Source: GCA-002790615 sp964438025 (GTDB lineage Bacteria; Patescibacteriota; Minisyncoccia; Moranbacterales; UBA2206). From it: a DNA stretch of 60,714 bases. Below are positions 16,312 to 25,481 of the stretch, one piece after another (position 1 is the first letter of the stretch; every line of letters begins with the position of its first letter). Under the pieces are notes generated by a model. That model was not told the DNA's origin. It saw only the letters and a program-made list of their open reading frames with translations, and ran no database searches. Location: contig CAYTIK010000002.1 in NCBI GenBank assembly GCA_964438025.1, positions 1 through 60,714 of the forward strand, given 5' to 3'. The position numbers were made by a program, and so were the translations under genes.

Positions 16312-18423
16312 ATGAATCCAAATAATTTTTTTAATCCCCAGTCCATCGCCATTGTCGGCGCATCGGAGGAGCCGGGGAAAATCGGCCATATTATAGCGCG
16401 GAATCTTTTAGAACTGGGTTATGCTGGAAAAGTATTTTTGGTCAATCCCAAGCACGAAACTATCTTGGGCCAAAAATGCTATCCATCCGTTTTGGATATT
16501 GCAGAAGAAATTGATTTGGCGATTATTGTTATTCCAGCTAAGTTTGTGAATGAAGTGATAAAAAATAGTGCAAGCAAGATAAAAAATTATGTGGTAATTT
16601 CTGCGGGATTTGGAGAAATAAACGAGGAGGGAAAAAAAAGAGAAAAAGAGTTATTACAAATTGCTGCAGATAACAATCTAAATATCCTCGGACCGAATTG
16701 TCTTGGCTTTATCATTCCCAGTTTGAAACTCAATGCTTCTTTCGCCGGCGGACTGCCGGTAGCGGGTAATATCGCTTTTGTTTCCCAATCCGGCGCTTTG
16801 GCGGTGGGGCTCATGGATGTGGCTAAGAAGGAAGGCTTACGATTTTCCAGCGTCATTTCAATCGGCAATAAGATGCAACTAGGCGAAGCGGAACTGCTAG
16901 AATATCTGGATGCTGATGCTAATACAAAAGTAATTGGTTTGTATTTAGAAGGTATCAAAGATGGCCGGAAATTTATCGAAGTCGCGCAAAAAATTAAAAA
17001 GCCCATTGTAATTTTAAAGGCTGGTAAAACTGAGCGCGCGCAAAAAGCCATTTCTTTGCACACTGGAGCGCTGGCCGGTAGTGATGAAATAATGACGGCA
17101 ATTTTTGCTAAAACCGGAGTTATCCGTGCGGAAAATATGGATGAATTTTCAGGACTTTTAAAATTAATATCCAGTTCGAATGTTCCATTAAATAAAGAAG
17201 TAATTGTTATAACTAACGCTGGTGGATTAGGAGTGTTGACGACAGATGCTTTTCAGAATAAAAAAATAAAATTAGCTGAAATTGAAGAAAAAACGCAGCT
17301 GGCGCTTAGAAAATTTTTGCCGGAAGAATCTTCGCTGTCCAATCCTATTGATGTGCTGGGCGACGCGGATGAAAAAAGATACGCGGAAACCTTGAAAGTA
17401 ATCAAAAGAGAAAATGCCGAAACGATCATCTGTCTTCTGACTCCGCAGAATCAGACTCCGGTTAAAAAAATTGCCGGAAAAATTGCCAAATTTAAAGAAA
17501 AATCAGGGAAAAATATTGTGACAGTTTTTATGGGTGGAGAAAGAGTGGCTAAGGCGATAATTAAATTGAGAGAGAATGATATTCCGAATTTTTTTCTTTC
17601 GGATCAAGCGGTGAATTCTCTGGATAAATATTGGAAATGGAACGTCGGTAAAAATAAAATTAATCAAGAAGGAAATCCGGCTGAAATAAACCCCGCACCT
17701 TCATGTCATTCATCTTTGAAGCAGACTATAAATTTTTCTGGAAGGTGCGGGGTAAATATTGAAAGACAGGCCAAAGTGCGGGAAATTATTAATCAAGTTA
17801 AAACACAAGGAAAAAACGCGCTAATGTTTCAAGAGGCAGCTGCTGTAATGAAATTGTATGGAATTGGAATGGTGAATTTTTGGACGGAGACACAATTAAA
17901 TGAAATTAAATTTCCGGTTGCGGTAAAAATTGATAGCGATAAAGTTTTGCACAAAACGGATAAAAAAGGCTTGATTTTAAATTTGCAAAATACCGATGAG
18001 TTGCAAAAAGCTATTACCGAAATCAAGCAGAATTTTCCGGGAGAAAAAATTGTCATCCAGCCGATGATTACTGGCGGGACGGAATTGATTTTAGGAATAA
18101 AAAAAGATGAAATTTTCGGGCCGATCATAGTTTTTGGCTTAGGGGGAATTTATACGGAAATTTTTCAAGCAGTGGACTTTATCATTCCGTATTCAAGCCA
18201 AGAAACCATAAAAAATATTTTGCTTAGCGGAAGATCCGGCTTTCTTTTTAGAGAAACCCGGGGGAAAATAGCCTGTGGTTTGGAAGAAATGGCGCAAATT
18301 GTTTTTAATCTGCAAGCCTTGGCTCTAGAAATTGACCAAATCAAAGAACTGGATATTAATCCCTTGATTTCTCCGGGAAAAGATAAGCAATCATTGGCCG
18401 TAGATGTAAAAATAATAATTTAA
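16312..18423 (+). CDS. Acetate-CoA ligase (ADP-forming), fused alpha-beta subunits
   Basis: Converts acetyl-CoA, ADP and phosphate to acetate, CoA and ATP, the energy-yielding end of pyruvate fermentation. 703 aa. The alpha part begins with a CoA-binding Rossmann domain (IVGASEEPGKIG), then a succinyl-CoA-ligase-like region with the phosphohistidine H250 in SLHTGALAGSD. The beta part (from ~480) is an ATP-grasp domain (VAVKIDSDKVLHKTDKKG, GLGGIYTEIF, ELDINPL). The linker at residues ~460-481 contains an in-frame palindromic element (17691-17752). Its partner pathway, PFOR, lies at 29-33 kb. Confidence 0.93.
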   Translation: MNPNNFFNPQSIAIVGASEEPGKIGHIIARNLLELGYAGKVFLVNPKHETILGQKCYPSVLDIAEEIDLAIIVIPAKFVNEVIKNSASKIKNYVVISAGFGEINEEGKKREKELLQIAADNNLNILGPNCLGFIIPSLKLNASFAGGLPVAGNIAFVSQSGALAVGLMDVAKKEGLRFSSVISIGNKMQLGEAELLEYLDADANTKVIGLYLEGIKDGRKFIEVAQKIKKPIVILKAGKTERAQKAISLHTGALAGSDEIMTAIFAKTGVIRAENMDEFSGLLKLISSSNVPLNKEVIVITNAGGLGVLTTDAFQNKKIKLAEIEEKTQLALRKFLPEESSLSNPIDVLGDADEKRYAETLKVIKRENAETIICLLTPQNQTPVKKIAGKIAKFKEKSGKNIVTVFMGGERVAKAIIKLRENDIPNFFLSDQAVNSLDKYWKWNVGKNKINQEGNPAEINPAPSCHSSLKQTINFSGRCGVNIERQAKVREIINQVKTQGKNALMFQEAAAVMKLYGIGMVNFWTETQLNEIKFPVAVKIDSDKVLHKTDKKGLILNLQNTDELQKAITEIKQNFPGEKIVIQPMITGGTELILGIKKDEIFGPIIVFGLGGIYTEIFQAVDFIIPYSSQETIKNILLSGRSGFLFRETRGKIACGLEEMAQIVFNLQALALEIDQIKELDINPLISPGKDKQSLAVDVKIII
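17691..17752. repeat. In-frame palindromic element, CACC/GGTG-ended family, copy 2
   Basis: CCCCGCACCTTC (17691-17702) and GAAGGTGCGGGG (17741-17752) are perfect 12-bp inverted repeats around a 38-base loop. The element lies between the alpha and beta domains of the synthetase and is read through as about 20 residues. Its right end GGTGCGGGGTAAAT matches the porG copy. Confidence 0.75.
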
Positions 18424-18458
18424 ATTTTTTCCGGAACTCCAAAAAGTCTTTTAATAAG

Positions 18459-20177
18459 ATGGAAAAAGAATGGAAAATTAAAAATCAGGAAGCTTTGGAT
18501 TTTGGGCAAATCATCGGGGAATATCACCCGATAATTTTAAAATTGCTGGGCAATCGTGGTTTTCAAAATCCGGCGGAAATAAAAAAATTTTTCGAGTTTG
18601 ATTATGATAGGGACATTAGTAACCCTTTTCTTTTTGCGGAAATGGAAAAAGCTGTAATGCGCATTATCCTGGCCAAAGAAAAAAACGAAAAAATCGCTAT
18701 TTTTGGCGATTATGACGCGGATGGAGTAACTGCTTCCGCGCTGCTTTTCGAAACGCTTGAAAATTTGGGATTTAAAGAAATAATTACGTATATTCCAGAT
18801 CGCCAGATCGAAGGCTACGGAATGAACCGGGAAGCTTTGAATTTTTTACAAAAAGAAAAAGTCAATTTGATTGTAACAGTCGATTGCGGGATAACCAATA
18901 AGGAAGAAGTGATTCTGGCTAAAAAATTAGATATGGATGTTATTATTACCGACCATCATCATGTTCCGGAAAAATTGCCAGCCGCTTTGGCCACTATTAA
19001 TCCGCAAATGGAAAAATCAGGGTATGGATTTAAGGATTTGGCCGGAGTTGGAGTAGCGTTTAAATTAGCCCAAGCTTTGTATCAAAAAATCGATCCGGAA
19101 AATATCGAAAAACTTAAATGGTCGTTGGATTTGGTGGCCATCGGTACGGTAGCCGATTGTGTTCCCTTGCTTTGGGAAAATCGAGTTTTAGTAAAATATG
19201 GATTGGTAGTCTTATCCAAGACTCGGCGAGCCGGACTTTTAGAAATGTTTAAAATCGGGCGGATTAAAATCGGCGAAAATGATTTTCCCGATACGCATCA
19301 GATTGCTTTCCAAGTAGCGCCACGGATCAATGCCGCTGGCCGGATGGATCATGCTAATTTCGCTTATAATTTGATTTTGGAAAAAGACCGGATAAAAGCT
19401 TGTGATTTGGCTCTGGAAATTGAAGCCAAGAATCAGCAAAGGCAGAAAATAACTTCGGAAATTGTCAGAGAAGTAAAAGTTTTAGCCGAAGGGCCTTTCA
19501 AGGACAAGGAATTGATTTTTGCGGAAAATGAACATTGGCCAGTAGGGATTTTGGGCTTAGTGGCGGGAAAAGTAGCCGATGAATTTAATAAGCCGACGGC
19601 GGTTTTTCAAAAACAGCCGGGCGAATTAGTCGGATCGCTCCGCAGCATTCCGCAAGTCAATATCATCGAAAAAATAGAAGAATGCTCGGAATTTTTAAAA
19701 AAATTCGGCGGGCATGCTCAAGCAGCCGGCGTGACTTTAAAAAAAGAAAACTTTGAACTTTTTTACCAGAAACTCTCCCAACTGATTGCCAGAGAATTGG
19801 GCGGAAAAAAAATATATCCGGCGGTAGAAATTGATTTGGAAATAACTTCTCAAGATATTGATTGGGAATTGTTAAACGAAATTAAAAAGATGGAACCTTT
19901 TGGCAAAGAAAATGAAGAGCCAGTCTTTCTAATTAGAAATTTGAAAATTCAGGAAATAAGGATCGTGGGTAATGGCAGCAAACATCTGAAAATTTCTGTT
20001 ATGGCACAAGATTCACCCAAGGTCTTTGATGCGATTGGCTTTGGTTTGGGAGAAAAATTTTCTCAAATGATCAAAATCGGCGATAAGGTGGACTTGGTAG
20101 CTAATTTGCAAGAAGACGAATGGAATGGTAACCGGAAAATCCAACTGCAAATCATTGATTTAAAAAAAGTGGAATAA
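18459..20177 (+). CDS. recJ: Single-stranded-DNA-specific exonuclease RecJ
   Basis: A 5'-3' single-strand DNA exonuclease used in recombination and mismatch repair. 572 aa, near the family length. DHH-domain motifs in order: FGDYDADGVTAS, TVDCGITN, ITDHHHVP, then VGVAFKLAQAL. The DHHA1 part carries FGGHAQAAGVTL, and an OB-fold C-terminus follows. It is separated from the synthetase gene by 35 bases with no clear terminator. Confidence 0.95.
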   Translation: MEKEWKIKNQEALDFGQIIGEYHPIILKLLGNRGFQNPAEIKKFFEFDYDRDISNPFLFAEMEKAVMRIILAKEKNEKIAIFGDYDADGVTASALLFETLENLGFKEIITYIPDRQIEGYGMNREALNFLQKEKVNLIVTVDCGITNKEEVILAKKLDMDVIITDHHHVPEKLPAALATINPQMEKSGYGFKDLAGVGVAFKLAQALYQKIDPENIEKLKWSLDLVAIGTVADCVPLLWENRVLVKYGLVVLSKTRRAGLLEMFKIGRIKIGENDFPDTHQIAFQVAPRINAAGRMDHANFAYNLILEKDRIKACDLALEIEAKNQQRQKITSEIVREVKVLAEGPFKDKELIFAENEHWPVGILGLVAGKVADEFNKPTAVFQKQPGELVGSLRSIPQVNIIEKIEECSEFLKKFGGHAQAAGVTLKKENFELFYQKLSQLIARELGGKKIYPAVEIDLEITSQDIDWELLNEIKKMEPFGKENEEPVFLIRNLKIQEIRIVGNGSKHLKISVMAQDSPKVFDAIGFGLGEKFSQMIKIGDKVDLVANLQEDEWNGNRKIQLQIIDLKKVE

Positions 20178-20179
20178 TT

Positions 20180-20188
20180 TGCTATAAT
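20180..20188 (+). promoter_or_regulatory. Extended -10 promoter, leaderless start of the RNase H gene
   Basis: TG-C-TATAAT begins just after the recJ stop and ends 7 nt before the ATG at 20196. It overlaps the other candidate ATG at 20187, which therefore cannot be in the message. Transcription would begin at or next to the ATG at 20196. Confidence 0.6.
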
Positions 20189-20195
20189 GAAAGGC

Positions 20196-20630
20196 ATGGA
20201 AGCAGAAAAAATAATTATGTATACCGACGGCGGATCGCGCAATAACCCCGGTCCAGCGGCTATCGGTGTCTATTTCGAATCTCTGCACAAGCAGTTCGGC
20301 CACTACATCGGAGAAAAAACCAATAACGAAGCGGAGTACGAAGCGGTGCTTTTCGGTTTGAAAAAAATCAAACAGTTGATTGGCAAGGAAAAAGCACAAA
20401 ACATCGAAGTAGAATGCTTTTTAGACAGTGAATTTGTCGCCAAACAGTTAAATCACGAATATAAAGTTAAGGAAAAAAACATCCAAAAACTCTTTCTGGA
20501 AGTCTGGAATTTAATGTTAGATTTTAAAAAAGTGGAGTTTTGCCACATACCCAGGGAAAAAAATAAAATTGCCGATAAGCTGGTGAATGAAGCGCTGGAT
20601 CAGGAAGCGAAACAAGCCAAATTGATTTAA
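20196..20630 (+). CDS. Ribonuclease HI-family protein
   Basis: Cleaves the RNA strand of RNA-DNA hybrids. 144 aa from the ATG at 20196. The four acidic catalytic positions can be seen: D in MYTDGGSRNNPGP, E in NNEAEYEAV, D in FLDSEFVAKQL and D in NKIADKLVNEA. The sequence resembles the RNase HI-like group (related to the N-terminal domain of Rv2228c) more than E. coli RnhA, because it lacks the basic protrusion. The upstream ATG at 20187 is rejected because it lies inside the -10 box. Confidence 0.88.
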   Translation: MEAEKIIMYTDGGSRNNPGPAAIGVYFESLHKQFGHYIGEKTNNEAEYEAVLFGLKKIKQLIGKEKAQNIEVECFLDSEFVAKQLNHEYKVKEKNIQKLFLEVWNLMLDFKKVEFCHIPREKNKIADKLVNEALDQEAKQAKLI

Positions 20631-20688
20631 TAATTTAACAGGGCATATTTTAGTTACAATATATAAAATTTATAATTGGCAGTAACTT

Positions 20689-21693
20689 ATGGCTAAGTGG
20701 AAAAAAAGAACAATTTGGATAGTTATCTTGCTGGCGCTCATCGGCGGCGGAGTTTATTATTTTACAACTAAAAAGACTGTGAGCCAGTATGCGACCGAAA
20801 CTGCCAAAAAAATGGATGTGGCGCAAACCGTTTCCGTCACTGGCACGATTAACCCGGAAAACATCATCAATCTGGCTTTCAAAGTCAGCGGAATAATCAA
20901 GGAAATGAAAGTGGCGGTCGGCGATACAGTAAAAAAGGGACAACGGCTGGCGCGGATTGATCCCGATACTTTGTGGGAAACTTTGGAAGCTTCCAAACAA
21001 GACATCGAATATCAGGACGAAACTTACAATTACATGAAAGACAATAAAGATACTTACGAAAAAGAACAGCGGGAAGCCCAACGAGCGCTGGTGAGAAAAT
21101 ACGAAGCTTTGAACCGGGCAGCCAAAATTAATGTTAACGATACTTATCTATTTGCTCCGATAGCTGGAACAATCATCAAGCGGAATGTTGATTTGGGAGA
21201 AATTGCGGTTTTTAATTCCACAGTTTTGACGGTAGCGGAAGGCGAAATGGAAATCGAAGCCAATGTTCCGGAGTCGGATATTATTAAGGTGGCCTTAGGC
21301 CAAAAAGCGGAAGTGGCTTTTGACGCATACCCCTCGGATGTGAAATTTACCGCGACTATTTTTAATATCGAACCGGCCGCAACGGTAATTCAGGACGTGG
21401 TTTATTATAAAGTGAAATTAAAGCTGGACAATGTTGATGCGGAACTTAAAGCCGGGATGAGTTGTGATGTGGATATTAAAACCGCCGAAAAGCCGAATGT
21501 CATTGGCATTCCTTTGCGGGCAGTCAAAACCGAAGGTAATAGAAAATATGTCGAAATTTTAAAAGATGCGGAAAATGATATTACGGAAAAAATTTATGTG
21601 ACGACCGGGCTGGAAGGGGATGACGGGATTGTGGAAATTACTTCCGGTTTAAGCGGAGGAGAATCAGTTATAACGCTTACGAGCACGAAATAA
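20689..21693 (+). CDS. HlyD/MacA-like membrane fusion (adaptor) protein
   Basis: The adaptor subunit of the MacB-type exporter that follows. 334 aa: one N-terminal membrane helix (residues 8-25), a split lipoyl-like domain (VSGIIKEMKVAVGDTVKKGQRLARID and the matching LFAPIAGTIIKRNVDLGE), a very short coiled-coil hairpin between them, then beta-barrel and membrane-proximal domains. The short hairpin suits a cell without an outer membrane, where no TolC contact is needed. The next gene starts 5 bases later, so the two are co-transcribed. TATAAT at 20671-20676 may be its promoter. Confidence 0.88.
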   Translation: MAKWKKRTIWIVILLALIGGGVYYFTTKKTVSQYATETAKKMDVAQTVSVTGTINPENIINLAFKVSGIIKEMKVAVGDTVKKGQRLARIDPDTLWETLEASKQDIEYQDETYNYMKDNKDTYEKEQREAQRALVRKYEALNRAAKINVNDTYLFAPIAGTIIKRNVDLGEIAVFNSTVLTVAEGEMEIEANVPESDIIKVALGQKAEVAFDAYPSDVKFTATIFNIEPAATVIQDVVYYKVKLKLDNVDAELKAGMSCDVDIKTAEKPNVIGIPLRAVKTEGNRKYVEILKDAENDITEKIYVTTGLEGDDGIVEITSGLSGGESVITLTSTK

Positions 21694-21698
21694 AATGT

Positions 21699-22427
21699 AT
21701 GTCTTTTATTATCCAGGTCGAAAATATTTGCAAAACTTATGAAAGCGAGGGCGTCAAGACGCAAGCGGTCTGTGGGGTGTCTTTGACCATCCAAAAAGGC
21801 GAGTTTGTGGCCATTATGGGTCCTTCCGGTTCGGGTAAATCCACTCTGATGCAGATGCTGGGTTTTTTGGACCGTCCGTCAGAAGGTAAATATTTTTTTG
21901 AAGGCGAGGATACGGCTGATTTTTCCGAAGAGAAGTTGGCTTTTATTCGCAACCAAAAAATTGGTTTTGTTTTCCAGACTTTTAACCTCTTGCCGCGAAC
22001 GACGGTTTTTGAAAATGTGGAATTGCCGTTACTGTATGATCGAGGTGAAACCAGCGAAGTGGAAGCGCAAAAAAAAGTAGAGAAGGCGCTCCGAGAAGTT
22101 TCTATGGAACACCGCTTGAATTATTTTTCCAACCAACTTTCCGGAGGGGAAAAACAGCGGGTAGCTATTGCCCGAGCCTTGGTGAACAATCCGGATGTTA
22201 TTTTTGCCGATGAACCGACGGGTAATCTGGATTCCAAATCCGGAATCCAAATAATGAAAATCTTGCAAAAGCTTAACGCGGAAGGGCACACGATTATCTT
22301 GGTGACGCATGAAACTTTTACCGCCCAGCACGCCCAAAGGATTGTTTATATCCGGGATGGCCAGATTGTGGCGGATGATATAGTTAAAGATCGGAAGATT
22401 GCGCAGGATGGAGAGCTACTAAAATAG
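21699..22427 (+). CDS. ABC transporter ATP-binding protein (MacB/LolD type)
   Basis: The ATPase that powers the two permeases downstream. 242 aa. Walker A GPSGSGKST is at residues 41-49, the signature LSGGEKQRVAIARAL follows, Walker B is VIFADEPTGNLDS, and the H-loop is LVTHE. The DEPTGNLDS form is typical of MacB/LolD/FtsE ATPases that work with mechanotransmitting permeases and release substrates outside. Here the ATPase is a separate gene, unlike the fused MacB of E. coli. Confidence 0.92.
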   Translation: MSFIIQVENICKTYESEGVKTQAVCGVSLTIQKGEFVAIMGPSGSGKSTLMQMLGFLDRPSEGKYFFEGEDTADFSEEKLAFIRNQKIGFVFQTFNLLPRTTVFENVELPLLYDRGETSEVEAQKKVEKALREVSMEHRLNYFSNQLSGGEKQRVAIARALVNNPDVIFADEPTGNLDSKSGIQIMKILQKLNAEGHTIILVTHETFTAQHAQRIVYIRDGQIVADDIVKDRKIAQDGELLK

Positions 22428-22433
22428 AATTTT

Positions 22434-22529
22434 GAATTTGGTATTTAGAATTTTGAATAAGAATATGGAATATCAGAATTTAGGATTCTATATTCAAGCT
22501 TCTATATTTCCATTCTAAATTCCAAATTC
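22434..22529. repeat. AT-rich long hairpin between ATPase and permease genes
   Basis: GAATTTGGTATTTAG (22434-22448) and CTAAATTCCAAATTC (22515-22529) are inverted repeats matching at 14 of 15 positions. Further partial pairing runs through the middle. It fills nearly the whole gap between the two genes. Confidence 0.65.
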
Positions 22530-22546
22530 GTAATTCTGAATTCTAT

Positions 22547-23797
22547 ATGAAACTTTTGAATCCCATTAAAATTTCCTACAAAAATCTGACGGCGGCCAAA
22601 TTCCGCTCTTTTTTGACGATGCTGGGAATTATTATTGGTGTGAGCTCGGTAGTACTGATTATGGCCATCGGGCAATCAGCTCAAGAGCTAATTCTTGACC
22701 AAATTAAAGGCATTGGTACCAATCTCATCGGAGTTATTCCAGGCGCTTCTTCTAGTGAAAAGAGTCCGCCTCCGGCCGCCATGGGAGTTTCCATCACAAC
22801 ACTGACTTATGACGATTTGGAAGCCTTGCGCAATTCCAGAAATGTTCCGGAAGTAATTGCCGGCGCCGGTTATGTCATGGGTTCGGAAACAGTGGCTTAT
22901 AACGGCCAGGAAAAATCCTTGTCTTTTACGGGAACGACTGCCAGTTATATTGAAGTGGAAACGGCGGAAATAGAAAGCGGAAGATTTTTTATTTTGGAAG
23001 AAGAAAAAAATTTGTCAAAAATTGCGGTTGTCGGCAGCCAAGTAGCGAAAGATTTTTTTGGTGATGATAATCCTTTGGGGAAAATGATCAAGATAAAAGA
23101 ACAAAATTTCAATATAGTCGGCGTTTTTAAAGATCGCGGTTCGGCAGCTTTTGGATTAGGCAGCCAGGATGACGCAATTTTTGTGCCGTTAAAGACCGGC
23201 CAAAAAATATTACTGGGCATAAATTATTTGTCTTTTGCCCGCTTGAAAGTTAAGAGTCCGGAATTGATTCCTTCAGCTATCGCTAATGCTAAAATTACTT
23301 TGCGCGAAAGGCATCACATCAAAAATCCAGATAAAGATGATTTTTCAGTCCGAGATCAAGCTTCAGCTTTGGAAGTGGTGACGAATATTACCAATATCTT
23401 ACGTTACTTTCTCTTGGCTATCGGGACAGTTTCCTTGATTGTCGGCGGAGTAGGGATTATGAACGTGATGCTGATTGCGGTCAATCAAAGAGTGCGGGAA
23501 GTCGGCTTGCGCAAAGCCGTCGGCGCCAGAAATCCGGAAATTATCAGCCAATTCTTAATTGAATCTGCCACTATCTCTTCTTTGGGAGGAATTATAGGAA
23601 TTATTGCAGGGATTATTTTAGCTTTTTTGGCTTCTGTGATTATCCAGGCTCTAGATTATTACTGGCCGTTGATTATTTCTCCAGTATCTATTTTTATTGC
23701 TTTTGGTGTTTCAGTTTTGATTGGGATAATCTTTGGGATATATCCTGCCCGCAAAGCTTCGCGAATTTCACCAATGGAAGCGTTACGTTATGAATAA
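22547..23797 (+). CDS. MacB/FtsX-type ABC permease 1
   Basis: A 416-aa permease. One N-terminal membrane helix (FLTMLGIIIGVSSVVLIMAIG, about 23-43) precedes a ~230-residue external MacB-PCD domain, then three C-terminal helices. The typical motif VGGVGIMNVMLIAVNQRVREVGLRKAVGA and the end IYPARKASRISPMEALRYE identify the family. It is paralogous to the gene at 24006; the two probably form a heterodimer with the shared ATPase, as in two-permease peptide or lipoprotein exporters. Substrate unknown. Confidence 0.92.
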   Translation: MKLLNPIKISYKNLTAAKFRSFLTMLGIIIGVSSVVLIMAIGQSAQELILDQIKGIGTNLIGVIPGASSSEKSPPPAAMGVSITTLTYDDLEALRNSRNVPEVIAGAGYVMGSETVAYNGQEKSLSFTGTTASYIEVETAEIESGRFFILEEEKNLSKIAVVGSQVAKDFFGDDNPLGKMIKIKEQNFNIVGVFKDRGSAAFGLGSQDDAIFVPLKTGQKILLGINYLSFARLKVKSPELIPSAIANAKITLRERHHIKNPDKDDFSVRDQASALEVVTNITNILRYFLLAIGTVSLIVGGVGIMNVMLIAVNQRVREVGLRKAVGARNPEIISQFLIESATISSLGGIIGIIAGIILAFLASVIIQALDYYWPLIISPVSIFIAFGVSVLIGIIFGIYPARKASRISPMEALRYE

Positions 23798-23802
23798 TTT
23801 TA

Positions 23803-24000
23803 AATTTTAAGTTTTAAATTTTAAATCAAACTGAAATTCTCCCTTTAGAAAAGGGAGTCCCGCGAAGCGGGGAGGGATTTGCAAAACTGAATTGAATTTC
23901 AAATCCCCCCCCAAGCCCCCTTTTCCAAAGGGGGAGAAATTTTTAAGAATTTATTCATTTGATATTCAATTAAAATTTATAATTTGAAATTTAAAATTTC
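23803..24000. repeat. Nested palindromic element between the two permease genes
   Basis: The outer AT-rich arms (about 23803-23828 and 23972-24000) enclose a GC-rich pair: CTCCCTTTAGAAAAGGGAG with a CCCGCGAAGCGGGG hairpin and GGGATTTG on the left (to 23881), and CAAATCCCCCC...CCCCCTTTTCCAAAGGGGGAG on the right (23900-23936). The two halves are inverted copies, so the whole region can fold back on itself. No gene is visible. The CTCCCC/GGGGAG motif recurs inside the glycosyltransferase gene near 52940. Confidence 0.7.
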
Positions 24001-24005
24001 CGTCC

Positions 24006-25256
24006 ATGCATGAACTAATTGTTTCAATTAAATTAGCCTTGGGTAATCTCCGCTCTAATGTCGGTCGGACACTTTTGTCGCTCTTGGGAATTGTCATCGG
24101 CGTCGTGTCGGTAATTTTAGTTTTATCTCTAGGAGCGGGAGTAAAAGAATACGTGGTCGGACAAATCGAATCTTTCGGCAGCAATATCATCCAAATCGAA
24201 CCCAAGGTTCCCAAAGTAGACAAGATGTCTTCACAAAATGTTTCCGGCCAATTTGGCAAACAACTTACTACGCTGAAATTAGATAATGCTAAGGCGGTGG
24301 CTAAATTGTCCAATATTGAATCTTGGTATGGCGGAGTAATGAGCCAGCAGGTTGTCAGTTTTCAGAATAAAAACAAGCAAGCGAACATAATGGGCATGAC
24401 TGCGGATGTTTTTCAAGTCGATGAAAAAACTCAAATAATGTCCGGAGAGCCTTTCATTAAAGAAGATGATCTGGGACTTAAACAAGTGGCGGTCTTAGGC
24501 AGTGGAATCAAAAAAGATTTTTTCGGAGATTCCGAGGCTATCGGGCAGACGGTTAAAATCAAAGGCCAGACGTTTACAGTTGAAGGAATTTTAAAAGAAA
24601 GAGGTTCGTCCGGTTTTTTTGATTTTGATAACACGATCTATCTGCCAATCAAAACACTGCAAAAAAAATTACTAGGAACTGATCATATTCAATTCGCAGT
24701 TTTTAAAATAAAAGATATGAGCAAGTTGGAATTGACCATCTTGGAAGCAGAGGATGTGATGCGGAGCGAGCATGATATTAAAAAAACTGAAGATGATGAT
24801 TTTGCGGTCAATTCCATTGCCGAACTCAAAGACATTTTGGACAAAGTTTTTAATGTGGTGGATTATCTGCTGTTAGCGCTCACTTCCATTTCTCTGGTTG
24901 TTGGCGGAGTGGGGATTATGAACGTGATGTATGTAGCGGTAATAGAAAGAACTTTTGAAATCGGATTGCGCAAATCCATCGGCGCTCAAAAATCAGATAT
25001 CCTGAAGCAATTTCTTCTGGAAGCGGTATTTCTGACGGTCTTAGGGGGAATTCTAGGCGTGGCTTTGGGATTTTTTCTGGCTGGTACTTTGGAACACCTA
25101 GCAGCCAATTTTGGCTATAATTTAAAATTTCCGGTAACGTTAAAAGCTGTTTTGGTTGGCTTTGGTTTTTCGGCCTTGACGGGATTGATTTTTGGGATTT
25201 ATCCTGCCCGTAAGGCTTCGCAATTAAGTCCAATGGAGGCGCTACGGAAAGAGTAG
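24006..25256 (+). CDS. MacB/FtsX-type ABC permease 2
   Basis: A 416-aa paralogue of the permease at 22547, with the same layout: an N-terminal helix (LLSLLGIVIGVVSVILVLSLGAG), a large external domain and three C-terminal helices with VGGVGIMNVMYVAVIERTFEIGLRKSIGA. It ends IYPARKASQLSPMEALRKE. The equal length of the two paralogues points to a fixed heterodimer rather than recent redundancy. A remnant of a further copy follows its stop codon. Confidence 0.92.
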   Translation: MHELIVSIKLALGNLRSNVGRTLLSLLGIVIGVVSVILVLSLGAGVKEYVVGQIESFGSNIIQIEPKVPKVDKMSSQNVSGQFGKQLTTLKLDNAKAVAKLSNIESWYGGVMSQQVVSFQNKNKQANIMGMTADVFQVDEKTQIMSGEPFIKEDDLGLKQVAVLGSGIKKDFFGDSEAIGQTVKIKGQTFTVEGILKERGSSGFFDFDNTIYLPIKTLQKKLLGTDHIQFAVFKIKDMSKLELTILEAEDVMRSEHDIKKTEDDDFAVNSIAELKDILDKVFNVVDYLLLALTSISLVVGGVGIMNVMYVAVIERTFEIGLRKSIGAQKSDILKQFLLEAVFLTVLGGILGVALGFFLAGTLEHLAANFGYNLKFPVTLKAVLVGFGFSALTGLIFGIYPARKASQLSPMEALRKE

Positions 25257-25305
25257 GTTTGAATTTAGATTCAATAAAATATAGAATAAGCCAAGCGATG
25301 CAGGC

Positions 25306-25362
25306 GGGCCCGCCAAAAAAGCCTCACAACTCTCTCCGATGGAGGCTTTAAGAAAAGAATAA
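25306..25362 (+). pseudogene. C-terminal remnant of a third MacB-type permease
   Basis: Bases 25309-25362 read PAKKASQLSPMEALRKE-stop, matching the C-terminus PARKASQLSPMEALRKE of the preceding permease with one difference. The codons differ at many third positions (for example CTC TCT CCG versus TTA AGT CCA), so this is an old copy and not a fresh duplication. No matching sequence is recognisable upstream of 25306. A GC-rich palindrome (GGCGGGCCCGCC) marks its left edge, and GAGGCTT/AAGCCTC around its stop forms a hairpin that may act as the operon terminator. Confidence 0.7.
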
Positions 25363-25481
25363 AGAAGCCTCTTATTAGGCCATAAAAATTTTAATTAACA
25401 AGTTGAAAAATCTTAATTTTGTTGATATGATAATCTTGTTAATCTTAAACTCCCTGCATAACATATTTTAGCTTAGAAGCT

